From Brevundimonas vesicularis NBRC 12165 (GTDB taxonomy: Bacteria; Pseudomonadota; Alphaproteobacteria; Caulobacterales; Caulobacteraceae): a stretch of DNA of 64,000 nt. Under the pieces are notes generated by a model. The model made no database searches, had not been told where the DNA came from, and was given only the letters and a program-made list of their open reading frames with translations. The stretch covers positions 123,239 to 187,238 of the forward strand of contig NZ_BCWM01000005.1 in the NCBI RefSeq assembly GCF_001592205.1, read 5' to 3'. A program made the position numbers and the translations under genes. Shown here one piece after another: positions 10,413 to 20,051 of this stretch. Positions within the stretch are counted from its first letter, which is position 1. Every line of letters starts with the position of its first letter.

Positions 10413-12101
10413 ATGAAGACTTTCGATCTGGATAGCCGCATCGCCGGCTGGCGCGGGCCGGTTCTCGCGGCCCTGCTGACGCTGATCGCCGGCCTGCCGG
10501 GCCTGCTGCTGCTGCCGCCGCTGGATCGCGACGAGAGCCGGTTCGCCCAGGCCACGTCCCAGATGCTGGAAAGCGGCGACTATGTCGACATCCGCTATCA
10601 GGACGAGCCGCGCTGGAAGAAGCCGGTCGGCATCTACTGGATGCAGGCGATCGCCGTGGGCCTGACCTCGGATGTCGAGGACCGCAAAATCGCGCCCTAT
10701 CGCATCCCTTCCTTGCTGGGCGCCATGCTGGCGGCCTGGGCCGTGGCCTGGGCCGGCTCGGCCATGCTGGGCGGGCGAGTCGGCTTCTTCGGCGGGGCCA
10801 TCATGGGGGCGACCTTCCTGCTGTCGACCGAGGCGGGGATCGCCAAGACCGACGCCATGTTGTGCGGGGCGACGACCCTGGCCATGGCGGCGCTGGCGCG
10901 CATCTATATGGCGACGAAGGCGGGCGAACGACCGATCCGGCCGCACAAGCTGTTGTTCTGGATCGGGATCGGTCTGTCGATCCTGATCAAGGGACCGATC
11001 GGGTTCCTGGTCGTGGCCCTGGCGATTATCGCCCTGTCGATCTGGGATCGGAACGTCAAATGGCTGTATCGCCTGGGCTGGGGTTGGGGTCTGCCGCTGG
11101 TCGCCCTGATGGTCGGACCGTGGGCCATCGCCATAACCATCGCCACCGACGGCGGTTTCTGGCGCGAGGCCATCGGCGGGGACCTGGCGCCCAAGATCGC
11201 CGGGGCGCATGAGAGCCATTCGGGCTTCCCCGGCATGTATCTGCTGCTGGCGCCCCTGCTGTTCTTCCCTTCGACCCTGCTGTTGCCCGCCGCCGTCTCG
11301 ACGGGCTGGAGCCGACGCGCCGAGCCGGCGATCCGGTTCCTGGTCTGCTGGCTGGTCCCAGGCTGGCTGATGTTCGAACTGGCGCCGACCAAGCTGTGGC
11401 ACTACACCCTGCCGACCTTCGGAGCGCTGGCCCTGTTGGCGGCCGCGGCCCTGGCCCAGCCCATCGGCAAGGTTTCGCGCATCACCGGCGCGGTGCTGGG
11501 CGCGTTCGCGGCCCTGCTGATCATCAGCATCACCGTTTATGGACTGACCGTCTACGGCACCTCGACGGCCCAGACCTGGGCGGCGCTGACGGTGGTCATG
11601 GCGCTGGCGGCGGGGGCGATGGGCGGCTTCCTTCTGCTGAACCGCGCGCCGGTCGCAGCGCTGGTCGCCTCGCTGGCGTTCGGGATCGTGGCGCACGCGG
11701 CCCTGTCGGGCACGATCCGCCAATTGCGGCCCCTGGCCATCGCGCCACAGCTTGAAAAGGCGCTGGAGGCGGCCGACCTGCATCCGCGTCAGGGCCGCAC
11801 GCCGGGGCCGGTGGCGATCACCGGCTTCCATGAACCCAGCTTCGTCTTCCTGACCGGGCGCGACACCGACCTGACCGACGCCCAAGGCGCGGCTGAGGCC
11901 CTGGCCGAGGGGCGGCCCGCCATCGTCGAGGGACGTGACGCCGACACCTTCCGTGCAGCTGCGGCGCGTCTGGGCGTCTCCGGTCGCGCGGTCGGGACGG
12001 TCAACGGCTACAACTATTCGGCGGGCGATCCGGTCAGCCTGACCGTCTATGCGCCGCCGCCCCGAAACGGGAATGGCGCCGCCGCTGCGGGAGCCGAGTG
12101 A
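10413..12101 (+). CDS. Family 39 glycosyltransferase, ArnT-like integral membrane protein
   Basis: The 562-aa protein has a catalytic DRDESRFAQATSQM segment near residue 40 (the DE motif of PMT/ArnT enzymes), a further KKPVGIYW motif and about 10-12 hydrophobic helices, followed by a soluble C-terminal domain from about residue 450. ArnT-type enzymes transfer a sugar from undecaprenyl phosphate to lipid A or other envelope acceptors on the periplasmic face. AGGAG precedes ATG 10413. The divergent GT2 gene is the likely donor-forming partner. The acceptor and sugar are unknown. Confidence 0.88.
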   Translation: MKTFDLDSRIAGWRGPVLAALLTLIAGLPGLLLLPPLDRDESRFAQATSQMLESGDYVDIRYQDEPRWKKPVGIYWMQAIAVGLTSDVEDRKIAPYRIPSLLGAMLAAWAVAWAGSAMLGGRVGFFGGAIMGATFLLSTEAGIAKTDAMLCGATTLAMAALARIYMATKAGERPIRPHKLLFWIGIGLSILIKGPIGFLVVALAIIALSIWDRNVKWLYRLGWGWGLPLVALMVGPWAIAITIATDGGFWREAIGGDLAPKIAGAHESHSGFPGMYLLLAPLLFFPSTLLLPAAVSTGWSRRAEPAIRFLVCWLVPGWLMFELAPTKLWHYTLPTFGALALLAAAALAQPIGKVSRITGAVLGAFAALLIISITVYGLTVYGTSTAQTWAALTVVMALAAGAMGGFLLLNRAPVAALVASLAFGIVAHAALSGTIRQLRPLAIAPQLEKALEAADLHPRQGRTPGPVAITGFHEPSFVFLTGRDTDLTDAQGAAEALAEGRPAIVEGRDADTFRAAAARLGVSGRAVGTVNGYNYSAGDPVSLTVYAPPPRNGNGAAAAGAE

Positions 12102-13015
12102 TGGGCCGCTTCATCCAGATCGTCGAGGTCGGGCCGCGCGATGGCCTGCAGAACGAAAAGGCGGTGCTTGAGCCCGCCGTCCGCGCCGATCTGGTGCGGC
12201 GGCTCGAGCAGGCGGGGGCGAAGCGGATCGAGGCCGTCTCCTTCGTCCACCCCAAATATGTGCCGCAGATGGCCGGCGCCGAGGAGGTCATGGCCGCCCT
12301 GCCGCACGAAGCGGGGCGCAGCCGCATCGGCCTGGTGTTGAACGGCAAGGGCTATGACCGGGCGTTGGTGACCGGGGTGGACGAGGTCAACGTCTCAGTC
12401 GCGGCCACCGACGGCTTCGGCCTGAAGAACCAGGGCCTGGCGGTGAAGGATCAACTGGCCATGCTGGGCGAGATCGTCGCCCGCCGCCACAACGCCGAGG
12501 CCAGCGAGGGCGCGCCGTCGCTGTCGGCCATGATCTCCTGCGTCTGGGGCTGTCCGTTCGACGGCGAGGTGTCGGTCGATCAGGTCGCAGACATGGTCGG
12601 CGCCATCGCCGATATGGGCGTCGGCGAGATCGGTCTGGCCGACACCATCGGCGCGGCCGATCCCTGGGCGGTGACGAAAAAGGTCGAGGCGGCCAGGGCG
12701 GCCGCACCGGACGCGAGCCTGCGCCTGCACTTCCACGACACCCGCAACACCGGCCTGGCCAACGCCTATGCGGGCGTCGAGGCCGGGATTGACGTGCTGG
12801 ACGCCTCGGTCGGGGGGATCGGCGGCTGTCCGTTCGCGCCGGGCGCCACGGGAAACATCGCCACCGAAGACCTTGTCTATATGCTGGCGCGGGGCGGGTT
12901 CGAGACCGGCTATGACCTGGACGCCCTGATCGCGACGGCGCGCTGGATCGGCGAGGCCATCGGCCGGCCGGCGCCGTCTGCGCTCAGCCGGGCAGGTGGA
13001 TTTCCGAGGGCTTGA
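12101..13015 (+). CDS. mvaB: Hydroxymethylglutaryl-CoA lyase
   Basis: It cleaves HMG-CoA to acetyl-CoA and acetoacetate, the last step of leucine degradation. The 304-aa protein carries the N-terminal EVGPRDGLQNE catalytic segment, HFHDTRNTG metal ligands, and the signature GGIGGCPFAPGATGN with the catalytic cysteine. ATG 12101 overlaps the stop of the upstream glycosyltransferase (TGATG), so the two may be co-translated although their functions look unrelated. The other leucine-degradation genes are not in the window. Confidence 0.93.
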   Translation: MGRFIQIVEVGPRDGLQNEKAVLEPAVRADLVRRLEQAGAKRIEAVSFVHPKYVPQMAGAEEVMAALPHEAGRSRIGLVLNGKGYDRALVTGVDEVNVSVAATDGFGLKNQGLAVKDQLAMLGEIVARRHNAEASEGAPSLSAMISCVWGCPFDGEVSVDQVADMVGAIADMGVGEIGLADTIGAADPWAVTKKVEAARAAAPDASLRLHFHDTRNTGLANAYAGVEAGIDVLDASVGGIGGCPFAPGATGNIATEDLVYMLARGGFETGYDLDALIATARWIGEAIGRPAPSALSRAGGFPRA

Positions 13016-13098
13016 ACCTTTGTGGCGGCGTTTCGAAAACGGCGCTAAATCAGGGTGAACAGGCGTAGCCGTTGGACCGGCTGCGAAGAGGACCGTCC

Positions 13099-13524
13099 AT
13101 GCTGCTCGCCATTCCGCTGCTGCTGATCCCGGTGGTGCTCTACAATATCGTGGTGCTGTTCGGCGCGCCGAGCGGGGCGGGCATGGTGCAGGCGGACGTG
13201 CTGCTGCGCGATCCGCTGTTTTCCGTCACCATGACCTCGGGCGCGCAATGGACGATCGGATCCGGCGACCTGATCCTGTTTCTCGGCCTGATTCTGCTGT
13301 TCTTCGAGCTGGTGAAGTCCACATCCAGCCAGCGGATCGCCATCATCAATCACGCCCTGTCGATGATCCTGTTCATAGGCGTGCTGGTGGAGTTCCTGCT
13401 GCTGCCGGGCTTTGCGACCTCGACCTTCTTCTTGATCGTGATCATGATCCTGCTGGACGTGCTGGCCGGGTTCATCGTGACCATCATCGCGTCGCGCAAG
13501 GATTTCGATTTCGGCGGGGCATGA
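13099..13524 (+). CDS. Small four-helix integral membrane protein, unknown function
   Basis: The protein has 141 residues with hydrophobic stretches near residues 2-20, 50-68, 80-100 and 105-130, ending in a short charged tail (ASRKDFDFGGA). ATG 13099 has GAGGA six bases upstream. No family is recognised. It stands alone between mvaB and a pair of hairpin repeats, the first of which starts eight bases after its stop. Confidence 0.75.
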   Translation: MLLAIPLLLIPVVLYNIVVLFGAPSGAGMVQADVLLRDPLFSVTMTSGAQWTIGSGDLILFLGLILLFFELVKSTSSQRIAIINHALSMILFIGVLVEFLLLPGFATSTFFLIVIMILLDVLAGFIVTIIASRKDFDFGGA

Positions 13525-13531
13525 GCCGAAC

Positions 13532-13602
13532 GGCCTCAAGTCGCGCAAAGCGCGGTAGGCCCTAAGAAACATGCGCTCAAGCAGCGCGAAGCGCGGTAGC
13601 GC
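13532..13602 (+). repeat. Two direct copies of a nested-hairpin element
   Basis: Copy 1 (13532-13561): outer stem GGCCT/AGGCC, 5' bulge CAAGT, inner stem CGCGC/GCGCG with an AAA loop, 3' bulge GT. Copy 2 (13573-13602): outer stem GCGCT/AGCGC, bulge CAAGCA, inner stem GCGC/GCGC with a GAA loop, bulge GGT. Stems differ in sequence but keep pairing, while the CAAG bulge and positions are constant. Each copy is followed by an A-rich tail. Two more copies lie at 56750-56819. Confidence 0.8.
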
Positions 13603-13680
13603 TTACGAAAATGCCGTGAAGATCAGCGCGACGACGGCGACGTCGAAGGCTTTGGCGGCGAGGGCGAAGACGGCGGGCAT
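13603..13680 (-). CDS. Possible hydrophobic 25-residue micropeptide
   Basis: An ATG-to-TAA frame encodes MPAVFALAAKAFDVAVVALI plus TAFS, one uninterrupted hydrophobic helix. It fills the gap between the hairpin repeats and the 13750 gene, and its TAA abuts the second repeat. There is no clear ribosome binding site. It may be a chance frame. Confidence 0.25.
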   Translation of the reverse strand: MPAVFALAAKAFDVAVVALIFTAFS

Positions 13681-13749
13681 GGGCGGGTCCGGCTGAGAGC
13701 GTTCTGCCTCGCTCCCCAGCAAACCCCGTGCCGCCCGAGCGGCGTCAGC

Positions 13750-14103
13750 TCAGATGTCGGTCTTGGCGGTCTTGCCTGTTTTCGGACGACGCTCGGCCGC
13801 GCCCGAATATTCGGCTCCAAGGTAGGCGGAGCGGGCAGCATCCAGAACCGGCGGGCCTCCGCGCAGGCCGCGTTTCTGCCCGCTCTGGCCCATCTGTTGA
13901 GCGACGAAGGCGGCGGCGCCGGGCTCGGGCGTCGGCAGGACGGCAGCTCTTGCCGGGGTTGGTTGCGGCTCGACGATCTCAGGCGCATTGACGGGGACTA
14001 GGGCGCGCGAGGCGGATCGGGCGCGCCGCTCGCGCTCGCGGCGTTCGCCTTCGCGGCGATCCACCCTGTCCGGTCCGCCGACGGCCTGGATCCGGTCGGT
14101 CAT
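13750..14103 (-). CDS. Hypothetical protein translationally coupled to PhaR
   Basis: The 117-aa protein starts MTDRIQAVGGPDRVDRREG, has a strongly basic N-terminal third (RREGERRERERRARSASRA), a proline-rich middle and an Ala/Gly-rich C-terminal half ending KTGKTAKTDI. Its ATG overlaps the phaR stop by four bases (ATGA), which supports real translation. I do not recognise a domain. An overlapping frame at 13623-13988 on the same strand is Pro/Ser/Arg-rich shadow. Confidence 0.6.
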   Translation of the reverse strand: MTDRIQAVGGPDRVDRREGERRERERRARSASRALVPVNAPEIVEPQPTPARAAVLPTPEPGAAAFVAQQMGQSGQKRGLRGGPPVLDAARSAYLGAEYSGAAERRPKTGKTAKTDI

Positions 14104-14729
14104 TTGCTCTTGCCGCCCGCCAGTTTCTCGATCTGACGGCGCATCTCGTCCATCTGGCGACGCATTTCGTCCAGGGCGTCCGGCGCCTCGGGCGGCGGGG
14201 CCGGCTCGGCCTTGTCATCCGAGGCGGCAGGCGTCGGCTCGGCGCGGGGATAGGTGAAGGCCGGGAACATCTGCATGGCGCGCTCGAACATCGCCATATT
14301 GGCGCGCGCGGCGTCCTCCATCAGGGCCGCGCCCGCGCCAGTGCCGAAGGCGCGGCCCATCTGACTGGCGAACTGCTCCTGCTGACGACCGAAGTTGGCC
14401 AAGGACATCTCCAGATAGGAGGGCAACACGCCCTGCATCTGACCGCCGTAGAAGCCGATCAGCTGGCGCAGGAACTGAACCGGCAGCAAGGCCTCGCCCC
14501 GGCTCTCTTCCTCGAAGATGATCTGGGTCAGGATCTGGCGGGTCAGGTCGTCGTTGGTCTTGGCGTCATAGACGACGAACTCCGTCCCCTCGCGCACCAT
14601 GGTCGCCAGATCTTCCAGCGTCACATAGGCGCTGGTCCGCGTGTTGTAGAGCCTGCGGTTCGCATACTTCTTGATGACGACCTGAGCGCTGTCGCCGGTC
14701 TTTCCACTCTTGGTCTTTTCGTCAGCCAC
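14100..14729 (-). CDS. phaR: Polyhydroxyalkanoate synthesis repressor PhaR
   Basis: It has the N-terminal PHB/PHA accumulation regulator DNA-binding domain (VIKKYANRRLYNTRTSAYVT) and then two PHB_acc repeats (FLRQLIGFYGGQMQG..., with SLANFGRQQ). The C-terminal tail is Ala/Pro/Glu-rich, ending in a coiled segment with MDEMRRQ repeats. PhaR binds nascent PHB granules and DNA and represses phasin genes. GTG 14729 preceded by GAGAA is my chosen start (210 aa); GTG 14759 would add ten residues. A thiolase of the same pathway is encoded 1 kb away. Confidence 0.93.
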   Translation of the reverse strand: MADEKTKSGKTGDSAQVVIKKYANRRLYNTRTSAYVTLEDLATMVREGTEFVVYDAKTNDDLTRQILTQIIFEEESRGEALLPVQFLRQLIGFYGGQMQGVLPSYLEMSLANFGRQQEQFASQMGRAFGTGAGAALMEDAARANMAMFERAMQMFPAFTYPRAEPTPAASDDKAEPAPPPEAPDALDEMRRQMDEMRRQIEKLAGGKSK

Positions 14730-14820
14730 GCTTGTTCTCGCGATGTTGCAACGCGTCACTATCCTCCGTTGCGACGCGATGCGCCAGAGGGGGAGAAAAC
14801 CGCGGGGAACGGACGGTTGA

Positions 14821-15534
14821 TCAGTGGCTCATGGCCGGGGCCAGCACGACGCCGACCAAGACGGCTGTCCAATGCACGGTCGCTCCGGTGACGACGAACC
14901 CGTGCCAGATGGCGCGGCGGAACTTCACGCGTGGGCTGATGAAGACGAAGACGCCGGCGGTGTAGATCAGGCCGCCGATGACCAGCAGGGCCAGGGCGAC
15001 GGGATGGACGGTCTCGACCATCGGCTTCAGGGCCGCGACCGCCAGCCAGCCGAAGACGACATAGACGCCGCTCCAGAACTTGTCCGAGATGCGTGGCGCG
15101 AACAGCTTCACCCCGGCGCCGAGGAAGGCCAGGGTCCAGATCAGGGTGGTGAAACCGATGGCCCACAGACCCTCGAACCGCTGGGTGGTGAAGGGGGTAT
15201 AGCTGCCAGCGATCATCAGGAAGATCGCCGCCTCGTCCAGCCGCCGCAGCACGGGCCGCGCGGCGCAGGGGTTTGTCCAGTTATAGACGGTCGAGGCCGT
15301 CAGCATGCCGACGAGGCACAGGGCGTAGATTGCGGTAGCCATCACGCCGCCGATCCCCGCATAGACCCCGGCCAGACCCGCCAGAATGATGCCGCCGACC
15401 GCCGCCAGCATCAGGCCGACGACGTGGACCCACAGATCCGCCAGCTTTTCCGCGCGCGTCGGATAGTGCTCGATCATGTCCAGCTCGTCCGGCGTGCAGA
15501 CGTGGGTGACAAGACGTTTCAGCGTGCGCAGCAT
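14821..15534 (-). CDS. Hemolysin III / PAQR family membrane protein
   Basis: This 237-aa protein with seven predicted helices starts MLRTLKRLVTH. It carries the family's conserved polar residues: ADLWVHVVG in helix 1, STVYNW, RRLDEAAIFLMIAGSYTPF, and the C-terminal AIWHGFVVTGATVHW with two histidines. Bacterial members (TrhA) have been linked to membrane lipid homeostasis; the hemolysin name is historical. ATG 15534 has GGAAGG just upstream; a longer frame to 15576 exists. Confidence 0.88.
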   Translation of the reverse strand: MLRTLKRLVTHVCTPDELDMIEHYPTRAEKLADLWVHVVGLMLAAVGGIILAGLAGVYAGIGGVMATAIYALCLVGMLTASTVYNWTNPCAARPVLRRLDEAAIFLMIAGSYTPFTTQRFEGLWAIGFTTLIWTLAFLGAGVKLFAPRISDKFWSGVYVVFGWLAVAALKPMVETVHPVALALLVIGGLIYTAGVFVFISPRVKFRRAIWHGFVVTGATVHWTAVLVGVVLAPAMSH

Positions 15535-15694
15535 GGACCTTCCAATCCGTCGATCGCCTCTATCGTTCCCCGACAATGCGCCGACAGGGTGACGATTGGC
15601 TGAATCGCGCCCTGTCCATGTCGTCGCAGGTGACGAACGCGCTGCAATGCGGCAAAACGGTCACGCCGAGTTATTCTCCAAAGAGTGAAATCCC

Positions 15695-16870
<1,176 letters not shown>

Positions 16871-16881
16871 TCCCCTAAGAA

Positions 16882-16908
16882 GAAAAGGGGCGAGGTCTCC
16901 CTCGCCCC
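16882..16908. terminator. Terminator between convergent thiolase and M28 peptidase genes
   Basis: The GGGGCGAGG-TCTC-CCTCGCCCC hairpin (16887-16908) is followed, on the minus strand, by TTTTCTTCTT. It therefore best terminates the minus-strand peptidase gene ending at 16916, and may also stop plus-strand transcription. Confidence 0.8.
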
Positions 16909-16915
16909 GCAAATC

Positions 16916-18523
16916 TTAATCCGCCGCGGGATATTCGAACGGATCGCTCGGCGTCGGCTGGGTCGGCAGCGGCATGCGGGGCAGGGGTTCGTCGCGGTTG
17001 GCGGCGTTCAGCAGGAAACTGGCCAGGATGACGGCCGCCTGACGCAGGTCCTCGGCCTTCAGGTGGTCATAGCTGTCGATGCTGGTGTGGTGCAGGCGGC
17101 TGGAATAGTCGAGCGGGTCCTGGATGAACTGATATCCCGGCACGCCGACGGTCTGCATATAGACGTGGTCGGTGCCGCCCGAATTGCGCAGCGAGACCGT
17201 CGTCGCGCCCATGCTGGCGAACGGCGCCAGCCATTCCTGGAAGATCGGGGCAGCGGCGACATTGCCCTCGGCGTTGATGCCGCGGATCTTGCCCGAGCCG
17301 TTGTCCAGATTGAAATAGGCGACCAGATCGCGATAGCCGGCGCGCGGCTCGATCGGCCAGCGGCTGCGCCACGTGCGGTTGTCCGGCAGGCCCGCCAGCG
17401 CCGGATCGTTCGACGCAGCCCGCGTCGCCAGATGACGGTCGACGTAGGCGAGAGAGCCCAGGATGCCTTGCTCCTCGCCGTTCCACAGGGCGAAACGGAT
17501 GGTGCGCTTGGGCTTGACGTTCAGGGCCTTCAGGATGCGGGCGGCCTCTATGACCACCGCGCTGCCGGCGGCGTTGTCGACCGCGCCGTCCGAGGCGACC
17601 CAGCTGTCCAGGTGAGCGCCGGCCATGACGTATTCGCCGCCGCGCGCCGTGCCGGGAATGTCGGCCAGGATGTTGTAGGCGTTGACGTCCTCGTCGTGGA
17701 AGCGGACCTCGCTCATCAGCTCTAGCGTCGGCGGCGCGTCGGTCAGGGCGAGGCGCGCCAGACGGCGATAGTCCTCGGCCGCCAGCTCCATCCCCGCCAG
17801 CTTGGGCGTGGCCCCGACCTGATAGGTGTAGCCCGTGCCGTGCAGCAGGCCGCCGTCACGCTGGGAAATCCGCACCCAGGCAAGGGCGCCTTGTTCAGCC
17901 AGGAAGGCGTCCATCTGATTGGCGAAGTTGACGGTCTTCAGCGAGCGTTCGATGGCGGCCGGCGAATGTTGAGGCTGATTGTAGGTGTTGCGCTCGGCCA
18001 GTTCGGCGCTGGTCCAGCGGCGGAAGGCCGGCTCGGTCGGCTCCGACCCCATGCCCGGCTGGGACAGCATGACGATCTTGCCCGACAGCTTACCGCGCCA
18101 CTTGTCGAAATCCTCGACCTTGGAGATCGGGGCGACGATCACGCCGCCGCTGATCACGCCATTGGTCGAGGGCGTCCAGGCCACCGGGATGGCGCGCAGA
18201 TCCAGCGGGCGCGGCGCGGTCATGCGGGCGCTGGAGCGGACGATGGACCAGCCCCGGCCGAACTCGAACCCTTCGGCGCGCACGTCGGACAGGCCGTAGT
18301 CGCGGAACTGCTGTTGCGCCCAGCGTTCGGCCTCGCGCATCTGGGGCGAGTTGGTCATCCGCCCGCCGATCCGGTCGGTCAGATAGGCGGCGGTCTGCAT
18401 CACCTGGCTGTGGTTCAGCCCCTGGTCGATAATGCCGTTGACGGCGACGCGGTCCACCGACTGGGCGGCGACCGGCGTGGCGAGAAGAGCGCCGGCGGAG
18501 ACGAAGGCGAGCAGACGCGACAT
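16916..18523 (-). CDS. Secreted M28-family zinc metallopeptidase (carboxypeptidase Q-like)
   Basis: The 535-aa protein starts MSRLLAFVSAGALLA with a signal peptide cleaved near VAAQS. A protease-associated (PA) insert lies around residues 130-240. The M28 zinc ligands are visible in order: GAHLDSW, DGAVDNAAGS, WNGEEQGILGS, and GGTDHVYMQTVG. It would act in the periplasm or outside the cell as an aminopeptidase or dipeptidase. The start at 18523 is favoured because the 25 extra upstream residues are not signal-like. A second M28 enzyme is at 25617-27263. Confidence 0.9.
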   Translation of the reverse strand: MSRLLAFVSAGALLATPVAAQSVDRVAVNGIIDQGLNHSQVMQTAAYLTDRIGGRMTNSPQMREAERWAQQQFRDYGLSDVRAEGFEFGRGWSIVRSSARMTAPRPLDLRAIPVAWTPSTNGVISGGVIVAPISKVEDFDKWRGKLSGKIVMLSQPGMGSEPTEPAFRRWTSAELAERNTYNQPQHSPAAIERSLKTVNFANQMDAFLAEQGALAWVRISQRDGGLLHGTGYTYQVGATPKLAGMELAAEDYRRLARLALTDAPPTLELMSEVRFHDEDVNAYNILADIPGTARGGEYVMAGAHLDSWVASDGAVDNAAGSAVVIEAARILKALNVKPKRTIRFALWNGEEQGILGSLAYVDRHLATRAASNDPALAGLPDNRTWRSRWPIEPRAGYRDLVAYFNLDNGSGKIRGINAEGNVAAAPIFQEWLAPFASMGATTVSLRNSGGTDHVYMQTVGVPGYQFIQDPLDYSSRLHHTSIDSYDHLKAEDLRQAAVILASFLLNAANRDEPLPRMPLPTQPTPSDPFEYPAAD

Positions 18524-18643
18524 GGATTTCCCCAAGAAAGCCCGATGGCTGAACAGGGGCGCATCTGATGTGATCCGGTCGCGGAGTGCAAACCGCAAAC
18601 GGCGTCTAGGCCGCGACGATCAGCCCCATGTTCGCCCGCATGT

Positions 18644-19609
18644 TCACCCCCACGGGCCGCGCGGCTCGCTCGGGGTGGTCGGGACGCCGGTGGTCGTGAA
18701 ACCGGCGGCCGGTCGCGGCTGGGTCAGGTCCGGCGTTCGGGCGCGGGACTGCATGCCCATCTTCGCGCCCAGCTCCATCAAGGCCCGGACGCGGTTCCCC
18801 GTCGCCGGATGGGTCGAGAACAGATTGTCCGCGCCGCGGCCCGCCAGCGGATTGATGATGAACATCTGACCCGAGGCCGGATTGCGCTCGGCCGTCTGAT
18901 TGGTGATCCGCCTGGCGTAGGCGTCGATCTTCTGCAGGGCCGAAGCCAGGGCCTGGGGATCGCCGGCGATCTCGGCGCCGACGCGGTCGGCCTCGTATTC
19001 GCGGCCACGGCTGATGGCCATCTGCACCAGACCGGCGGCCATCGGCGCCAGCAGCATCAGGGCGATCGTGCCGATAACGCCGCCCGGCCGCTCGCGGTCG
19101 TTGCCGCCAAAGAACAGGGCGAAGTTGGCGAGCGCCGCGATGGCGCCCGCGATGGTCGCCGTCACCGTCATGATCAGGGTGTCGCGGTTCTTCACATGGG
19201 CCAGCTCGTGCGCCATCACCCCGCGCACCTCCTCGCGCGTCAGCATGTCCAGCAGGCCGGTGGTGGCGCAGACGGCGGCGTTCTCGGGGTTTCGGCCCGT
19301 GGCGAAGGCGTTGGGCTGATCGTTGGGAATGATGGCGACCTGCGGCTGAGGCAGGCCGGCGTCGCGCGCCATCTGACGCACGTCGGCGACATAGTTGCGG
19401 ACCACGGCGTTGGGATGCTGCTCGTCGACCGGCTGGGCCCGGTACATCTTCAGCACGATCTTGTCGGCGTTCCAGTAGCTGAACAGATTCATCCCGCCCG
19501 CGAACAGCAGGGCGATCGCCATGCCGGTCGCGCCGCCGATCAGATAGCCGACCCCTGCGAACAGGGCCGTCATCGCCGCCAACAGAATGAAGGTCTTCAG
19601 ATGGTTCAT
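18644..19609 (-). CDS. htpX: Protease HtpX homolog (M48 zinc metalloprotease)
   Basis: This is an inner-membrane quality-control protease of 321 residues. Two N-terminal helices (residues 1-45) are followed by the HEXXH site [12 protein letters not shown] near residue 130, two more hydrophobic segments, and the third zinc ligand in [11 protein letters not shown]. The C-terminal tail is Pro/Thr-rich ([17 protein letters not shown]). HtpX members are often heat-shock induced; I saw no sigma-32 site here. Confidence 0.94.
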   Translation of the reverse strand: MNHLKTFILLAAMTALFAGVGYLIGGATGMAIALLFAGGMNLFSYWNADKIVLKMYRAQPVDEQHPNAVVRNYVADVRQMARDAGLPQPQVAIIPNDQPNAFATGRNPENAAVCATTGLLDMLTREEVRGVMAHELAHVKNRDTLIMTVTATIAGAIAALANFALFFGGNDRERPGGVIGTIALMLLAPMAAGLVQMAISRGREYEADRVGAEIAGDPQALASALQKIDAYARRITNQTAERNPASGQMFIINPLAGRGADNLFSTHPATGNRVRALMELGAKMGMQSRARTPDLTQPRPAAGFTTTGVPTTPSEPRGPWG

Positions 19610-19695
19610 CGCGGTTCCATTCCCGATCCGTCTGGCATCACGGGCTTGAACCTCTATTTGAGAGAAGGCGCATCAAGCCTCAAGGGAGCCGCCCT

Positions 19696-19953
19696 GTGAC
19701 CGAACATCCCACCCTCGCGCCGAATGACGCCGACGAAACGCCGGTTGCGACGCCTGTCTTCAACGCCGACGTGCCCCACGCTACGCCTGAACGGCCGCTC
19801 AGCGAGGCCGCACGGCGCGCGCTTCAGGAAGCGGCGGATCGTCGCGCGGCGGAAACGACCGTTCAGGCGGACACGGAATACGGCGGTCCGACCGGTCCCG
19901 AACCGACCCGCTTCGGCGACTGGGAGAAGAAGGGTCTGGCGGTCGATTTCTGA
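19696..19953 (+). CDS. DUF1674 / succinate dehydrogenase assembly factor 4-like protein
   Basis: The 85-aa protein ends with the family signature GPTGPEPTRFGDWEKKG, VDF. Homologues (SdhAF4) help assemble the flavoprotein subunit of succinate dehydrogenase by protecting it before the iron-sulfur subunit binds. The N-terminal half is low-complexity Pro/Ala/Glu, as usual. The GTG start at 19696 has GGGAG upstream. The sdh genes themselves are not in the window. Confidence 0.88.
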   Translation: MTEHPTLAPNDADETPVATPVFNADVPHATPERPLSEAARRALQEAADRRAAETTVQADTEYGGPTGPEPTRFGDWEKKGLAVDF

Positions 19954-19984
19954 CCCGCCGAGCCTGCTGCGACGGGCGCAAAGG

Positions 19985-19999
19985 TTAACCACGCCTTAA
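19985..19999 (+). promoter_or_regulatory. Full CtrA-type binding site TTAA-N7-TTAA
   Basis: TTAA (19985-19988), seven bases, TTAA (19996-19999), with the left half continuing as TTAACC. This is the exact spacing of the CtrA consensus of Caulobacterales. It lies about 50 bases ahead of the repeat-rich secreted protein start. I noticed only isolated half-sites elsewhere. Confidence 0.65.
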
Positions 20000-20051
20000 G
20001 AAACAGGCGCCGGACTTGCCAGTGTCAGGACAACTCAGAGGAGTCTGTCCC

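Noticed and set aside
13623..13988. 121-aa Pro/Ser/Arg-rich minus-strand frame
   Set aside because: It overlaps the phaR-coupled frame, has shadow-like composition and no coupling or ribosome site. The 13750-14103 frame is preferred.
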